Shown: positions 21,683 through 32,807 of the stretch, piece by piece
How the letters are laid out: every line of letters begins with the position of its first letter
How positions within the stretch are numbered: the stretch's first letter is position 1
Source: Litsea cubeba
Lineage: Eukaryota > Streptophyta > Magnoliopsida > Laurales > Lauraceae
Assembly (NCBI GenBank): GCA_012931725.1
Contig: CM022953.1
Location: 25,929,710-25,993,709, forward strand
Direction of reading: 5' to 3'
DNA length: 64,000 bases
Translations under genes and position numbers: made by a program
Notes under the pieces: model-generated
What the model was told of the DNA's origin: nothing
Seen by the model: the letters and a program-made list of their open reading frames with translations, nothing else
Databases searched by the model: none

Positions 21683-21693
21683 ACTTGCCTTTC
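21683..21693 (-). other. GC-type splice-donor-like site in the second solo LTR
   Basis: On the minus strand GTGAAAG is followed by GCAAGTATAT, a good match to a GC-AG intron donor (AG/GCAAGT). It lies about 735 bp into the LTR. The same AG/GCAAGTA string occurs at the matching place in the LTR at 26661-29215. Confidence 0.35.
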
Positions 21694-22428
21694 ACTTGAT
21701 TTACCCTTTTGTGGCCTGAGGTTTGAGATCAAAATCCCCAATTCCAAAGCTTGTGGCTTCAAAGAAACAAACCTCTAATTTCTTTAGACTCAATCTGTGA
21801 AGAGGATGATGGAGAAAACGATGTTAACTCCCCTTTCTTAAAACCCACTTGCAAATTTCCTCTTCCAAGCACTTGACATCTTCACTTGACTAAGGAAAGA
21901 AGAAGAAACGAAGAACATCTAAGATGTTCTGCTATAGCTGCTGCTGGAAATAACTCCCAGCCAAGAAAACACATGCAGACATCTGGAACATGTGCTGGGA
22001 CTGTTGCATGAATGGCACTTAAAACACAATTTTACATCTTAACCCATCTCATTCTACTTGAATTCATTTAGAGTCAAACAAAGACCCACTTAATTCATCT
22101 CAAGTCAAATGACTTCATGTGTATTATCAAAATTGATGTACTCATCGAGATGCACACGATGATATCAAATTTCACCTCATTTGACGAAATATGTATAACT
22201 CCGTATTTACGGAAAAATCCTTCATTTCACTAATTTGAGTCTAAAACTCAACTTACTCATCTTAATATCTTCCAAATCATTTCATTATGTTCAATCCAAT
22301 TTTCCAAACTTGATTCAACTCACTTTGATCATTAATCACATTTAAGTTGACTAATCATACTTAATCCACCTTAATCCCGATTAATTAGAGTTAATCTTAA
22401 TTAACTCGGGATGGGGTATAACACTGAG

Positions 22429-23676
22429 TAACTTCTTCCAACTGGAAAGGTAACTGAGCCAATCTCACTTGTTCCACTCACCAACTGAAAGACCTTCCGT
22501 GCCTGGCAGCCCGAGTAAGCATTGCCAAGTCTGGACAAATTTTAGAACTATCGTTCAAAAATCATGTAGGCCATAGGTTTACATCTTTTAAGATATTTAC
22601 TATTGATATAAATTGTAATGTCATTCACTATATACTAAACGAGCTTTTAGCGTTCTGTTCCGTTTGTCTGTTGAATTTCTTTAAAAGCGACTCTCTTCCA
22701 CCTTATAAACTCTGTCTCTTACCTCTTTGCTGAAGTTAAAAATAAAATTAGATTAATCGTCTTCTAGATTTTGCTAGGGATCCCCATCCACTGTTTTTTT
22801 CCGATACTAAAATAATTGGTAGGTTTGGACTCATTAGCCCCAAGAAGTATTTTACCCAAAAAAAAGAGGAGATATAAAAGGCTTTCTGAATTAGCCATCT
22901 GCTAGGACTTTAGTCCAACTAGATCATGTTGATAACTATATGGGCTAAGGTCTAGAGATGGACTGTCAATTTAGAGACTTTCCTGTCGTTCATATCATTT
23001 ACCATTCTTTTATCATTTTTACAGATCCAACAGTTGGGAACATAAAAAAAATAATTTTTTTTCTCGAATGACAAGATACCAAAGTATTCATGTGGTGGGG
23101 CAAATAGACCCAACTCTATATCCTTTCTAATTTAAAGAATAGCGAAGTGGTTCGTGGTGCAGGAGTTGTAAAGAATCTATTTCTTGTTGCTACTGTGGAA
23201 TCTGTGATCTGGAGAATGCAGACCAAAAGGCAATGACTTCTCAGCCATCAATTTAAAAGAAAAACAAACACTGAAATGCCTCCTTGGGCTCTACAAAATA
23301 TATGGATGTTATTAATTGTACAGAAATGGACCTTTCCATTTATTTTTATGATAAAAACTGAAGAAAGTATCCGAGTATACCACTTAGATTTTATTCATTT
23401 AATTATTAATTTTTTTATATGCGGTGGGTAGCAGAAAGCACGAAAGGATAGTAAAATAAGATCCTCAACTTGATAATAAAACTCTGAATTTACGCCCACA
23501 AGGAAGAACTAGAAAATAACACTAGAGATAATGTAGTCACACTTTTAAAATGAATCTAGACCATGGACGAAAATTGAATATGTAAGTATTTTTATGTTGG
23601 CTAATTTTTGGGTTGGACAAAACTCTGGGTCCATTGAGTTGTATTTTCTAATTTATTTTAGAATGGACTGTGATTG
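22429..23676. other. unassigned A/T-rich sequence
   Basis: No open frame of note, no terminal repeats and no recognised family. It is presumably the continuation of the host flank interrupted at 19957. Confidence 0.4.
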
Positions 23677-24428
23677 TGTTGCCGAAAGAGCTAAAGCGAA
23701 GAAAAGAAGAAAAAAGTGAATTCCGTACGAAACCACCGAGGGCCGATTGATCGGAGCCTTTGTGCGATCGATCGGTTGTCTGACGCGTCCTTGTTATTTT
23801 GGGCAATCTGATCAATCGGAGCCACTGTCTGATCGATCGAATGGCGTGGGCACAGTAGGAAAGTCTCTAGTTCTGATGCAAATTAGTTTTCTTTTGAGAC
23901 TTTGTTTTCCAATTTGAGTCATACTTGTGCACTAGGTCTAAGGCATGAACTTGGGGCTTTTTATAGGGGTTTGCTCTCAACCCTAACACAAGACAAGAAG
24001 TTAATTCTTTCTATTGATATGAGGTTACAATATCATAAGAGAGATTTCCTTATTTATCTAGAGCCATTGAGAGATTGTTCCGAATGACTGCTCTATAAGA
24101 TTCTGTTACTTCTACTCTCTTGTAGACGATAGTTCATCTTGGTTAACAAGTTGAGAGGAGATCAAATAAGGAGAACGGTGCACGGTATAAGTCGTGGCAG
24201 AAGAAGTTGTGCAAGAACAACTATAGTCATTAGGTCGAGGTACTAACTGAGCGAGGTAAATGAGCTGTGAGTATATCTTATAACTGTTCGTGAGTTCTTG
24301 ATTTCTGGATCATGGTTTTTCTCCCTCGAGAGGGTTTCTACGTTAAATTTGTGTCTGCCTTATTGTGGTGATTGCTTGGTAGATTTATTTGCTAGTCCTG
24401 TCTTGGGTGGTTGTTTACATCCGCAACA
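23677..24428 (+). mobile_element. copia-like LTR candidate (solo)
   Basis: It begins TGTTGCCGAAAG and ends CATCCGCAACA, giving TGTTGC/GCAACA ends. Inside is a TATA-like TTTTTATAGGGG near 23958 followed by leader-like text, and a U5-like end (CTCGAGAGGGTTTCTACG). Flanking 5-mers (GATTG, TTGAT) do not match, so there is no target duplication to confirm the edges. It carries four GATYRATCGG-type palindromes at 23752-23850, resembling those of the solo LTR at 10902-13988. Confidence 0.4.
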
Positions 24429-24433
24429 TTGAT

Positions 24434-25058
24434 TTGATTAATTAGACCAGCATCCATTCTAGTAGGTTCTGTAGAACTCTCAAAGTATATACGAGTTTTT
24501 GATTTTAATATTGAGTTCATATTACATTAGTTTTATTCTTCGTATTATTATTTACTTCAGCTTCAAGAGTCTTTCGATAAATCCCATCATAAATTCCATA
24601 AAAAAGAGAATGTATGAACCTCCCCCTACCGGAAATTGATGGCAACATTGATTTCCAATTATTCATTGGAGCCACACCATGGCACTGAAAAGTTCGCACT
24701 TCGAACATAAATTTCAATCACTTTCTGATGTAGAATTTGTGAGTGTCCTAGAATTAGAAGCATCTGGTTAGTTAACCAAATGAACATTCAAGATTTAATA
24801 CTCATTCAGCTTTATCTAAATGCCAAGAATGGGCCAACTATGAGGCCCTCAAAACATTATCTCCCTTAATCAGATGGCTCTCATTTTTTTTACATGGCTA
24901 GGTCACAGGGTCCCAAACTGCCATGCTTCTATAGAACAGTTTACACATCTGACAAACAAGACTAACATCGAGCTAATCATCCGAAATTCTTTTATGGACT
25001 CACACATTCATTTCACTTCATCGCAGGTTCTCTAATCAAACAGATGGGTTATTTGAAA
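24434..25058. other. unassigned sequence
   Basis: The minus-strand frame 24517-24717 has no family I recognise. No repeats or terminal structures were seen. It ends with TAATG (25059-25063), the target duplication of the next LTR. Confidence 0.4.
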
Positions 25059-25063
25059 TAATG

Positions 25064-25987
25064 TGTGTGGGGAGATTTCCAGAGCCACAGGATTAAGCTA
25101 ATCACAGCCATCAGATGAGGCTAAGCATTCTCACGTGCCATCCACGTGGCACCAATCTCACCCCGGCTACCAGGACAGAGGCCTCGGCCGAAGTCAAGCA
25201 TCTCCGGGCCACTAGCGCCGAACTGGTCCACCCCGGGTGCCATCTCGGCGGGGAGCTCCACCTCGGCTGAGCCACCCCGGTGCCATCCCGGCAGAAAACT
25301 CCACCTCGGCTGAAGAAGCCAGGACAGAAGCCGAAGCAAGAGAGCTTCACTTGCGCCCCTCATCCCCCACGTCATCAGGCACGTGGAGGGATAGGGGCAC
25401 GAGCTAGTGGGACAGACACGACATCCAGCCGCCCACAATCTTCGCCATATCCTGACAGGGCGGCATCCAGCGGCTGAGGCCACATCAGGGCAAGGCCCGA
25501 GGGCAGATCCCACGATCCCCTACCGCCAAAGGCGTCCAACATGATCTGGCCCAACAAGACGTGCATTAAATGCGACGTGGGCTGACCCGACGCGCATTTA
25601 ATGCATAGTGGGCTGGATTGGACCGCAATTAATGTAATGTGGGCTGATCGTGACTTCCCTGTCGAATCACGGGACCCACACCACGATATCTCCCAAGGAT
25701 ACGTTCCAAACTCTATAAATAGAGGCTCATACCACCATCAAAGGTACGCACAATTTCATACACACAGCCGTTACTCTGCCTCTCTTCTCCCTCTCCTTCC
25801 ATTGTTCCAGTTCCCACACTGACTTTGGCATCGGAGAGCCTTGCGCCGCCCAGGCCAGGGTCCTCTGACCGTTTGTTCATCTCTTTCAGGCTTTCGGACG
25901 GTATCCAGTCATTCCCAGTCACCATCTTCTCGGATAAGTCCTCTAAGGCTCCTCCTTTATTGTGGGTCATTATTTTCTGCACCTACA
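25064..25987 (+). mobile_element. solo LTR (probably Tat/Athila-type gypsy), plus orientation
   Basis: Starts TGTGTGGGGAG, ends CACCTACA, 924 bp, flanked by a perfect 5-bp duplication TAATG (25059-25063 and 25988-25992). The first two thirds are GC-rich with CACCTCGGCTGA and CACCCCGG phrases. A TATA box (TATAAATA) lies at 25714-25721, followed by a phrase GACTTTGGCATCGGAGAGCC that is common in LTRs of Tat-type plant elements. Long GC-rich frames here (25111-25513 minus) are by-products of composition. Confidence 0.85.
25714..25721 (+). promoter_or_regulatory. TATA box of the solo LTR at 25064-25987
   Basis: TATAAATA within CTCTATAAATAGAGG, about 270 bp before the LTR end, fixes the LTR as plus-oriented. 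Confidence 0.65.
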
Positions 25988-26029
25988 TAATGGTTTCAAG
26001 GATTCCCAACTAAGATTCAATATCTTAGG

Positions 26030-26655
26030 AAAGTATATCACTTTTGAGTTCAGTAACTAAAATGAAGAGGTAGATGAGTGCCAGCAATAATGCATTTTTA
26101 AAAGTTAGAGACGTCCTGATATAAGTCATTATTGAGTCTTCGTTTTAACATGTTTATGCCTAGGGAAGAAGCAGACATTTATATGTGGAAGCCATGTTCC
26201 TCATGGAAGTTCTCAGCTAAATCTTCCTTTTTGATGTTGGAGCCTCAGGCTTTAGTTTAGTATACATGCTCTTGCACCTGGCTAAGTCCGACTCCTTATA
26301 GAGTATAAGATTTCTCTTGGTTAATAGTAACGAGAAAGGTGTTGATATATAATAGATAACTTTAGGAGAGGTTTATCTACAGCTGCAATCTTAGGAGTGC
26401 TCCATGTGTGGGAAAGAAGCCGAGTCAATTAATCATGTGTTTCACATTGTGGGATATCTTTCTCCATTTGGAATTATTTTCTCAAAAATTGAGGTATATC
26501 TTGGTGTCTCTCTCCCTCATTCTTTAGGACAGATCTTTGATAATTGGTAGCTAGGCACTTTCATAGTTGCAACTTTTTGCTTTGGAGGCATATCTCATCT
26601 GTGATTTTTTAATCTATTTGAAAAAAAATAAATATGGGGAGGATTCTCAATGGTT
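26030..26655 (+). pseudogene. LINE (L1-type) retrotransposon remnant, left part
   Basis: Degenerate translation shows the C-terminal part of a plant LINE reverse-transcriptase polyprotein: MWKPCSSWKFSAKSSF, then the zf-RVT zinc-binding motif CSMCGKEAESINHVFHIV near 26398-26450, followed by PHSLGQIFDNW. There are several stops. The reading is cut at 26660 by the Tekay-type element and resumes at 53453. The 5' boundary is not defined. Confidence 0.65.
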
Positions 26656-26983
26656 CTCCGAGTCACGTCCCCAAAATAAGAATTGGGGAAAAATGTGAAA
26701 AATCAAATCAAATTCAAATTCCTGTGTTTAATACAACACAAGCTTCCAAAAGTGGACCCACATAACATCACAAACCGTGGTAAGTCCAAATAAAATCCCA
26801 TTAAATGCAACGGAAGCTTCATTCAATTGGTATTCAATGATCATAAATAAGATCCAACACGAAAATCAAATAAACATTAATAGTTAAAGTTGTAGAATGA
26901 ATTAAACAATTACTAAAGAAAGTTTATCATTAAAGAAAGTTCATCTACAGAATTGCTAAGATGATATTCTCTCTCATGCAGGC

Positions 26984-27093
26984 TCAGACGGCTCCGAAAC
27001 CGTCTCCGGCATCCCACTCGGGTTCGTCAGTTGGCTCAAACGTTTGAAACGTTTGATCCTCCTCCATTTCCTCGGTAAAGTAGGGCTCGGTAC
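26984..27093 (-). other. exon-like short acidic open frame near the LTR 3' end
   Basis: On the minus strand TTGGTGTATAG (acceptor-like, ending 27094) is followed by 2 nt and a 35-codon open frame to TGA at 26984-26986, rich in Glu and Asp (TEPYFTEEMEEDQTF, then FEPTDEPEWDAG). In the partner LTR (51185-51310) the frame is kept with one difference, which is synonymous, but the acceptor AG reads GG there. The layout and phase match the short frames in the two solo LTRs. Confidence 0.4.
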
Positions 27094-28037
27094 CTATACA
27101 CCAAATGTAGTAACGTAAATAGCAAGAACATGATCATAATTTGAAATTAAGATACGATATCAAGACGAGTAAAGACAAGTGAGATCATATGAAACAATGA
27201 TAAACATAAAGACAAGAAAGAACGTATGACATGAATCCAAAAGACACCAAAGTGAGCAATATATAATTCACACAGAGACAAGTGTCCCCGTTTTGGGTGG
27301 TCAACCCTACATAATCGGGAGAGCCCATCCATAACGTCGGTGGTCATAAACCGATCAAATTCAGGATAACCTGTTCACATTCAAAGCGGATTATAAGTGA
27401 TCCGGATACATTGGTGATCAACCGTCCACATACGATCTGTAGTCGTTCATAAATGACCCACGTAAAGGGAAACATATAAGCATAACAGACCTGATTAATA
27501 AAGCTCCGACACAAGAATCCTAAGTCAAAATGAAAGGTTGGCCAATCCATAATCCATATCATAGTCAAATCACAAAAATATAATTTGCCAAGCCACCTCA
27601 TAATCCATAATACAAAATAGGGTATGCATATAAAGGAATGCATAACCTAAATCAACATATGCATGAAAACACAAAAGTTAAGACATAGTGTAAATCAATC
27701 CTAAGTTAGACGTATATTCATATACCCGTCAACACACAATAATAATGCTAGTAAGTTAAGGACGTTACATCTCTCAAAATTCATGGTGTATAGATTCAAT
27801 GAAGGATTTCCAATAGAGATGTATTGACCCTTTCTCATTAGAGTTCATTAAAATCATAATAGGTAATTGAATCCTACATCCATAAGATACCGTATGCCCA
27901 AAGACGGTTCTTATGTCAAGTCCAGGTAGATAATTTAAGGTTATTAAATCCATATGAAGTCCCATACACGATACCATAAATCCCCAAAATAATTAGAGCC
28001 AAAACAATGGAAAATAAACACAAAATGCCTAAGTACA

Positions 28038-28310
28038 CTGAACGTTCGAACATACGATACCAACGTTCGAACGTTCAGGGTCTCGAGTTTTTGGCTCAGA
28101 CATGAGGAAAATCAAACGTTCGAACTTTCATGAGGCACATTCGAACGTTTGATGCCTCGGGTTTTTGGCTTAAGGGCGAGCAGACTCGAACGTTCGAACG
28201 CATGAAGGGGACGTTCGAACATTCGATGTCTCTGCCATTTGGCTCAGACGATTCTGACCTCACGCATTCGAAAGTTCCAATGCAACGTTCGAACGTTTGA
28301 CGTTCAGAAT
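28038..28310. repeat. cluster of AACGTTCGAACGTT palindromes in the left Tekay LTR
   Basis: About nine copies or half-copies of AACGTTCGAACGTT occur in three modules of roughly 90 bp, each followed by a GGGTTTTTGGCT-like phrase. They sit 0.9-1.2 kb from the LTR 5' end. The partner block is at about 52255-52520 with more mutated copies. Confidence 0.9.
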
Positions 28311-28582
28311 GTCGTCCGAGTTCGTATAGTCATAGAAGTTGGGGTTTTTTCCCTTTTTACCCATTTTCCTCCCTTTTTCAAAAGAGAGTACAGTCCATCC
28401 AAATCCACACGAATCACATCCATTAGAAAAGAAATGAAATCCACATTTCCATTACCCAAACATCCATTTTTTAAATCCCTAATAACTCATTATCATTTAG
28501 AAAAGGGCAAATAAACAAACCTATATGCATTAGATAGGAATCAAAGATCAAATAACGCATTCAATAACAAATTATAATAATG

Positions 28583-28593
28583 TACTTGCCTTA
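28583..28593 (-). other. GC-type splice-donor-like site in the left Tekay LTR
   Basis: On the minus strand ATCTAAG is followed by GCAAGTACAT, about 625 bp into the LTR. The string is kept in the partner LTR near 52815. Splicing is inferred. Confidence 0.35.
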
Positions 28594-29215
28594 GATCCGA
28601 AGTTGAAGAAGAGTGCAATATGTTTCCTAAGCAGAACCCAAACCGAGATTACCGGGGCGCTCGATCGCCATCCTAACACCAATCTAACATAAAAGAAGGG
28701 ATAAAAATGCTCAGATAAACAGATCTATGGTATTCCTACCCAAAACCTAACATTGGAAAGAATACGAAGATAACCTAAGAGTATAGATCTACTCCTAATG
28801 GTTTGAGGAGAGTGTTACATGTGATAAGAAAGTTGAACCAAGAATGAAGGTATCCTCTGATCTTGATTCTGATGGTTGGATCCTAAAGCTGGAATGGCTT
28901 GAGAAGTTGAAAAAGGAAGAAGACGAACGAGGAAACAGGAGGAGTTGCAGAGATTAGTGGGGAGGGATAAGACGTGCGCTCATTAAAAGAGGGATTAGGT
29001 TAAGAGAATATTCTATGGGCTTAAGTCATTGGGTCGGGTCAAACTGGGGGTCAAGTCATCTACCCATTAACCCAACTCACCAATCTACGCATCTAATTTA
29101 ACGTGTGCCCCACTTAATCCTAACCACTTAAATAACTAAAATACATTTAATTAAAATAATAATAATATCTAATTAAAATATAATAAAATACTAATAGTGG
29201 GATCGGGATCTTACA

Positions 29216-29231
29216 TTCTCCCCCCCTTAGG
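29216..29231 (-). other. polypurine tract of the Tekay-type element
   Basis: On the minus strand CTAAGGGGGGGAGAA abuts TGTAAGATCCC, the start of the 3' LTR. Confidence 0.8.
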
Positions 29232-32200
29232 ACATTTGGTCCTCCAAATAAAAATAATACATCTAGAAGAAGAAACGGATACAATTTCATCACTTGGTCC
29301 CGAAGTTCCCAAGTGGCTTCTCGAGGACTATGGTGCTCCCACTGGACTTTGACCCAATGTAATGTTCGAGTCCTGAGAACTTGCTCCTTCGTGTCGATGA
29401 TCTGAGAAGGCCGCTCAATGTACGTAACATCTGGCTGCAATTCCAATGGTTCGTAGTGCAACACATCCAAAGGGTCTTTGATATACTTTTTCAATATCGA
29501 GATATGAAAAACATTATGTATTGCTGACAACTCTGCTGGTAAGGCCAATCTGTAAGCAACTTCTCCAATCCTTTACAAGATCTCAAATGTGCCTATATAT
29601 CTCTGAGATAACTTGCCTTTTTGCCCAAATCTCAATGTTCCTCGCGTCGGTGAAACCTTTAGAAATACATGCTCACCAATCTCGAATTGAAGGTCTCTTC
29701 TCTTCATGTCTGCGTAACTCTTCTGCCGGTTTCTAGCAATTTTCAACCGATCATGGATTTGCTTCACTTGTTCACTGGTATCACTAACAATAGATGGGCC
29801 ATGAAAACTTCGGACACCAATCTCTTCCCAACAAATCGGGGTTCTGCATTTACGGCCATACAACGCTTCAAATGGTGCCATACCAATACTATGCAAACTC
29901 GCATAATGGGAGACTCTTCTGCCAGTCTTTCCCAAACTCGAGAACGCATGCTCGTAACATATCCTCATGTGTCTGATTAGTCCTTTCCGTCTGACCGTCG
30001 GTCTGAGGATGATACGCTGTACTGAAATTCAACTTCGTGCCCAAAGCTGACTGACGTTCTGTCCAGAATTTTCCCAAAAATCTAGAATCTCTGTCTGATA
30101 CAATCGATAGAGGAACTCCATGAATTGTGACAACCTTCTCCATATACATTCTAGCTAACTCATCTCGAGGTGTCTTCATATTCATTGGTAAGAAATGTGT
30201 CACCTTTGTCAATTTGTCAACTATCACCCAGATGCTATCTCTGTTATGAATTGATGGCGATCCAGAAACGAAATCCATCGTTATGTGTTCCCATTTCCAA
30301 TCAGGCACTTCCAATTGCTTTAAAAATCCTGGGGGTTGCTTCCGTTTTGCCTTTACTTGCTGACACACCAAGCATCTTGCTGTAAATCCTGCTACTTCCT
30401 TCTTCATGTTATTCCACCAATAATGATTACGCAGGTTCTGGTACATCTTTGTACTACCTGGATGAATAGTATAACGGGAATGATGCACCTCTGTCATGAT
30501 CTCATTCTTCAACTCTTCTATGTTTGGCACACATAACGGGTCTTGAAAATACAACACACCCTCCAGCAATCTGAAATATGGTATGCTATCAATCGTTCAA
30601 TCACTCGAGCTAGCTCTGGGTCCTCTACCTGCCTGCTTTTGATCCTGTTCAAGATCTCTGGTTCCCAAACAAACATGTGAGCCAACATAACCTTGTCATC
30701 AATTAGCTGCAAAGTCACTCCCAAATCGAGGAAAATTTCTGCCCAAGACCATTCTACTCTCAAACATGCATTAGTTGCTGCTATTCGACTCAATGCATCA
30801 GCCACTACATTGGCTTTCCTGGGATGATATTTGATTGGAAAGTCGAAATCCTTCATGTATTCCATCCACCGGGTCTGTCTCATGTTCAATTCAGGCTGAG
30901 TAAACAAATATTGGAGACTTCTATGGTCTGAATGAATTTCAAACTTCTCACCATACAAGTAATGGCCCCACATCTACAATGCCATGACTACTGCTGTAAG
31001 TTCCAAATCATGAGTGACATACTTTTTCTCATGGTCTTTCAATTGTTTAGAGCCATAAGCCACTACCTTCCCATCCTGCATGAGCACACAACCCAATCCA
31101 ACCTTCGAAGCATCTGTGTAAATGACAAATCTACCATTCTCTATAGGCAATGTGAGTACTGGAACAGTGGTCAACCTATTCTTTAACTCCTGAAAACTTG
31201 CTTCACATTCGTCATTCCACACGAACGGTACATCTTTTTGTGTTAATCTGGTCAATGGAGCAGCAATGGATGAAAATCCTTTTACAAATCTCTTGTAGTA
31301 ACCTGCTAAACCCAAAAAACTACGAATCTCTGTTATTGACATGGGTCTCTGCCACTTGACCACTGCTTTAATTTTTCCTAGATCTACTGCCAAACCTTCC
31401 TTGATATGACCCAAGAAAATGACTTGATCAAGCCAAAATTCACACTTACTCAACGTGGCATTGAGTTGATGATCTCTCAAAGTCTGAAATGCCGATCTTA
31501 AATGTTGTTCGTGATCCTCTCGAGACCGAGAATACACTAATACATCGTCTATAAAAACAACGATGAACTGGTTGAGAAATGGAGTAAATATCTTATTCAT
31601 CAAAGCCATCAATACTCCCAGAGCATTAGTTAATCCAAACGGTATAACTAAAAATTCGTAATGGCCATATCTTGTCCTGAATGCTGTCTTTTGAATATCC
31701 TGATCTCGAACTCTGAGCTGGTGATATCCCGATCTCAAGTCTATCTTTGAGAAATATTCAGCTCCCTGAAGCTGGTCAAACAATTCGTCAATCCTTGGGA
31801 GAGGGTATTTGTTCTTGATTGTGACCCGATTGAGTTGTCTATAATCGATGCACATCCTCATGGAACCATCCTTCTTCTTCACAAATAGGACCGGTGCACC
31901 CCAAGGTGATACACTTGGTCTCACAAATCCCTTGTCCAACAAATCCTGTAATTGGGTTTTCAACTCTCTGAGCTCTGCTGGGGCCATTCTGTATGGAGCT
32001 TTAGAAATTGAAGCTGTCCCTGGTATCAATTCAATAGAAAAATCTATCTCCCTAACTGGAGGTAAGCCTGGAATCTCATCGGGAAAAACATTCGGAAACT
32101 CATAGACCACTGGAATATCCTCTACCCCTTTAGACTGTTTATCCTCCATGATAAACGCTAAGTATCCTTCACATCCAGATTTCAACAATCTTTTTACTTT

Positions 32201-32802
32201 CAGTGCCGAGATCCGGCATGTCTGAATCAATCTCCTTTGCCCAACGAATTCAACAGTATCCGAATGCAAGGACAACTTGATGGTTTTGTTAAAACAGTCC
32301 ATCACTGCTCTATAGGTTGCTAACCAATCCATACCAAGTATGACATCGAAATCCTTCATCGTTAAAAGTATTAAATTGGCAGGTAAAATAAAATCTCCAA
32401 CCTGAACTTGGGTACTCGAACAATACTGATGACAACGGACCTGCGTGCCCACTGGGGTACCGACTACTAAAGCAACATCTAATCTCACTACAACATCGTG
32501 GATATGTCTAGCAAAATCATGAGAAACAAATGAATGTGTAGAGCCAGGGTCAAATATGGCCTTAGCTTCTACCTCTGAGATTAGAACAATACCTTCCACC
32601 ACTCCTGCAGAAGCATCTGCATCCTCATGTGTAACTGCATAAACTTTGCCCATCTGATAAGCTTGGTTCTGCTGCCCTTGGACTGGCCTTGGTGCTCTTG
32701 GTTGACCCACTGGTTGCTGCCTCTGTTGCTGGAATTGTCTTTGTTGTCCCTGAACTGGCCTCTATTGTCCTAGAGCTGGCCGTTGTTGCTGTGGTGCTGC
32801 AC
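29216..32802 (-). pseudogene. Tekay-type pol: protease, reverse transcriptase, RNase H, integrase, chromodomain
   Basis: A 578-codon frame (32710-30974) holds the protease (AIFDPGSTHSFVSHDF; VILGMDWLATY) and RT (KDGSMRMCIDYRQLNRVTIK, FSKIDLRSGYHQLRV, IVVFIDDVLVYS with the catalytic FIDD, FLGLAGYYKRFVKGF). A stop at 30974-30976 interrupts RNase H, which continues in 30973-30518 (HSDHRSLQYLFTQPELNMRQ). After a frameshift near 30570, integrase runs 30569-29889 (zinc-binding HHSRYTIHPGSTKM, CLVCQQVKAKRKQ; catalytic FSTAYHPQTDGQTERTNQ). It then shifts frame again and runs 29968-29573. A C-terminal chromodomain (HWVKVQWEHHSPREATWELR, 29147-29548) follows. The chromodomain marks chromoviruses and is thought to steer integration to marked chromatin. 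Confidence 0.92.
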
Positions 32803-32807
32803 CCCTA

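Larger units (their letters stand above)
19958..22423 (-). mobile_element. solo LTR of a chromovirus-type (Tekay-like) Ty3/gypsy element, minus orientation
   Basis: On the plus strand it starts TGTCACGACCCGAACCCGAG and ends GGATGGGGTATAACA. Read on the minus strand, TGTTATACCCCAT...GGGTCGTGACA is a typical Del/Tekay LTR pair of ends. A perfect 5-bp duplication CTGAG flanks it (19953-19957, 22424-22428). At 2466 bp with no internal region it is a solo LTR. It carries the same internal plan as the other two long LTRs: donor-like site at 21688, palindrome cluster at 21175-21432, and acceptor-like site plus short frame at 20161-20246. Confidence 0.88.
26661..29215 (-). repeat. 3' LTR of the Tekay-type element
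   Basis: 2555 bp. The plus strand begins AGTCACGTCCCC (first base mutated from T) and ends GGGATCTTACA. It pairs with 50879-53447. Internal items are a GC-donor-like site at 28589, a palindrome cluster at 28038-28310, and an acceptor-like site with short acidic frame at 26984-27093. Confidence 0.93.

Noticed and set aside
23590..24428. Longer LTR model starting at TGTTGGCTAATT (23595)
   Set aside because: Flanks give no target duplication, and the start at 23677 matches the GCAACA end better; even that remains unconfirmed.
25111..25513. GC-rich overlapping open frames on the minus strand
   Set aside because: They lie wholly in the U3 part of a solo LTR defined by its ends and target duplication, with no protein family signature.
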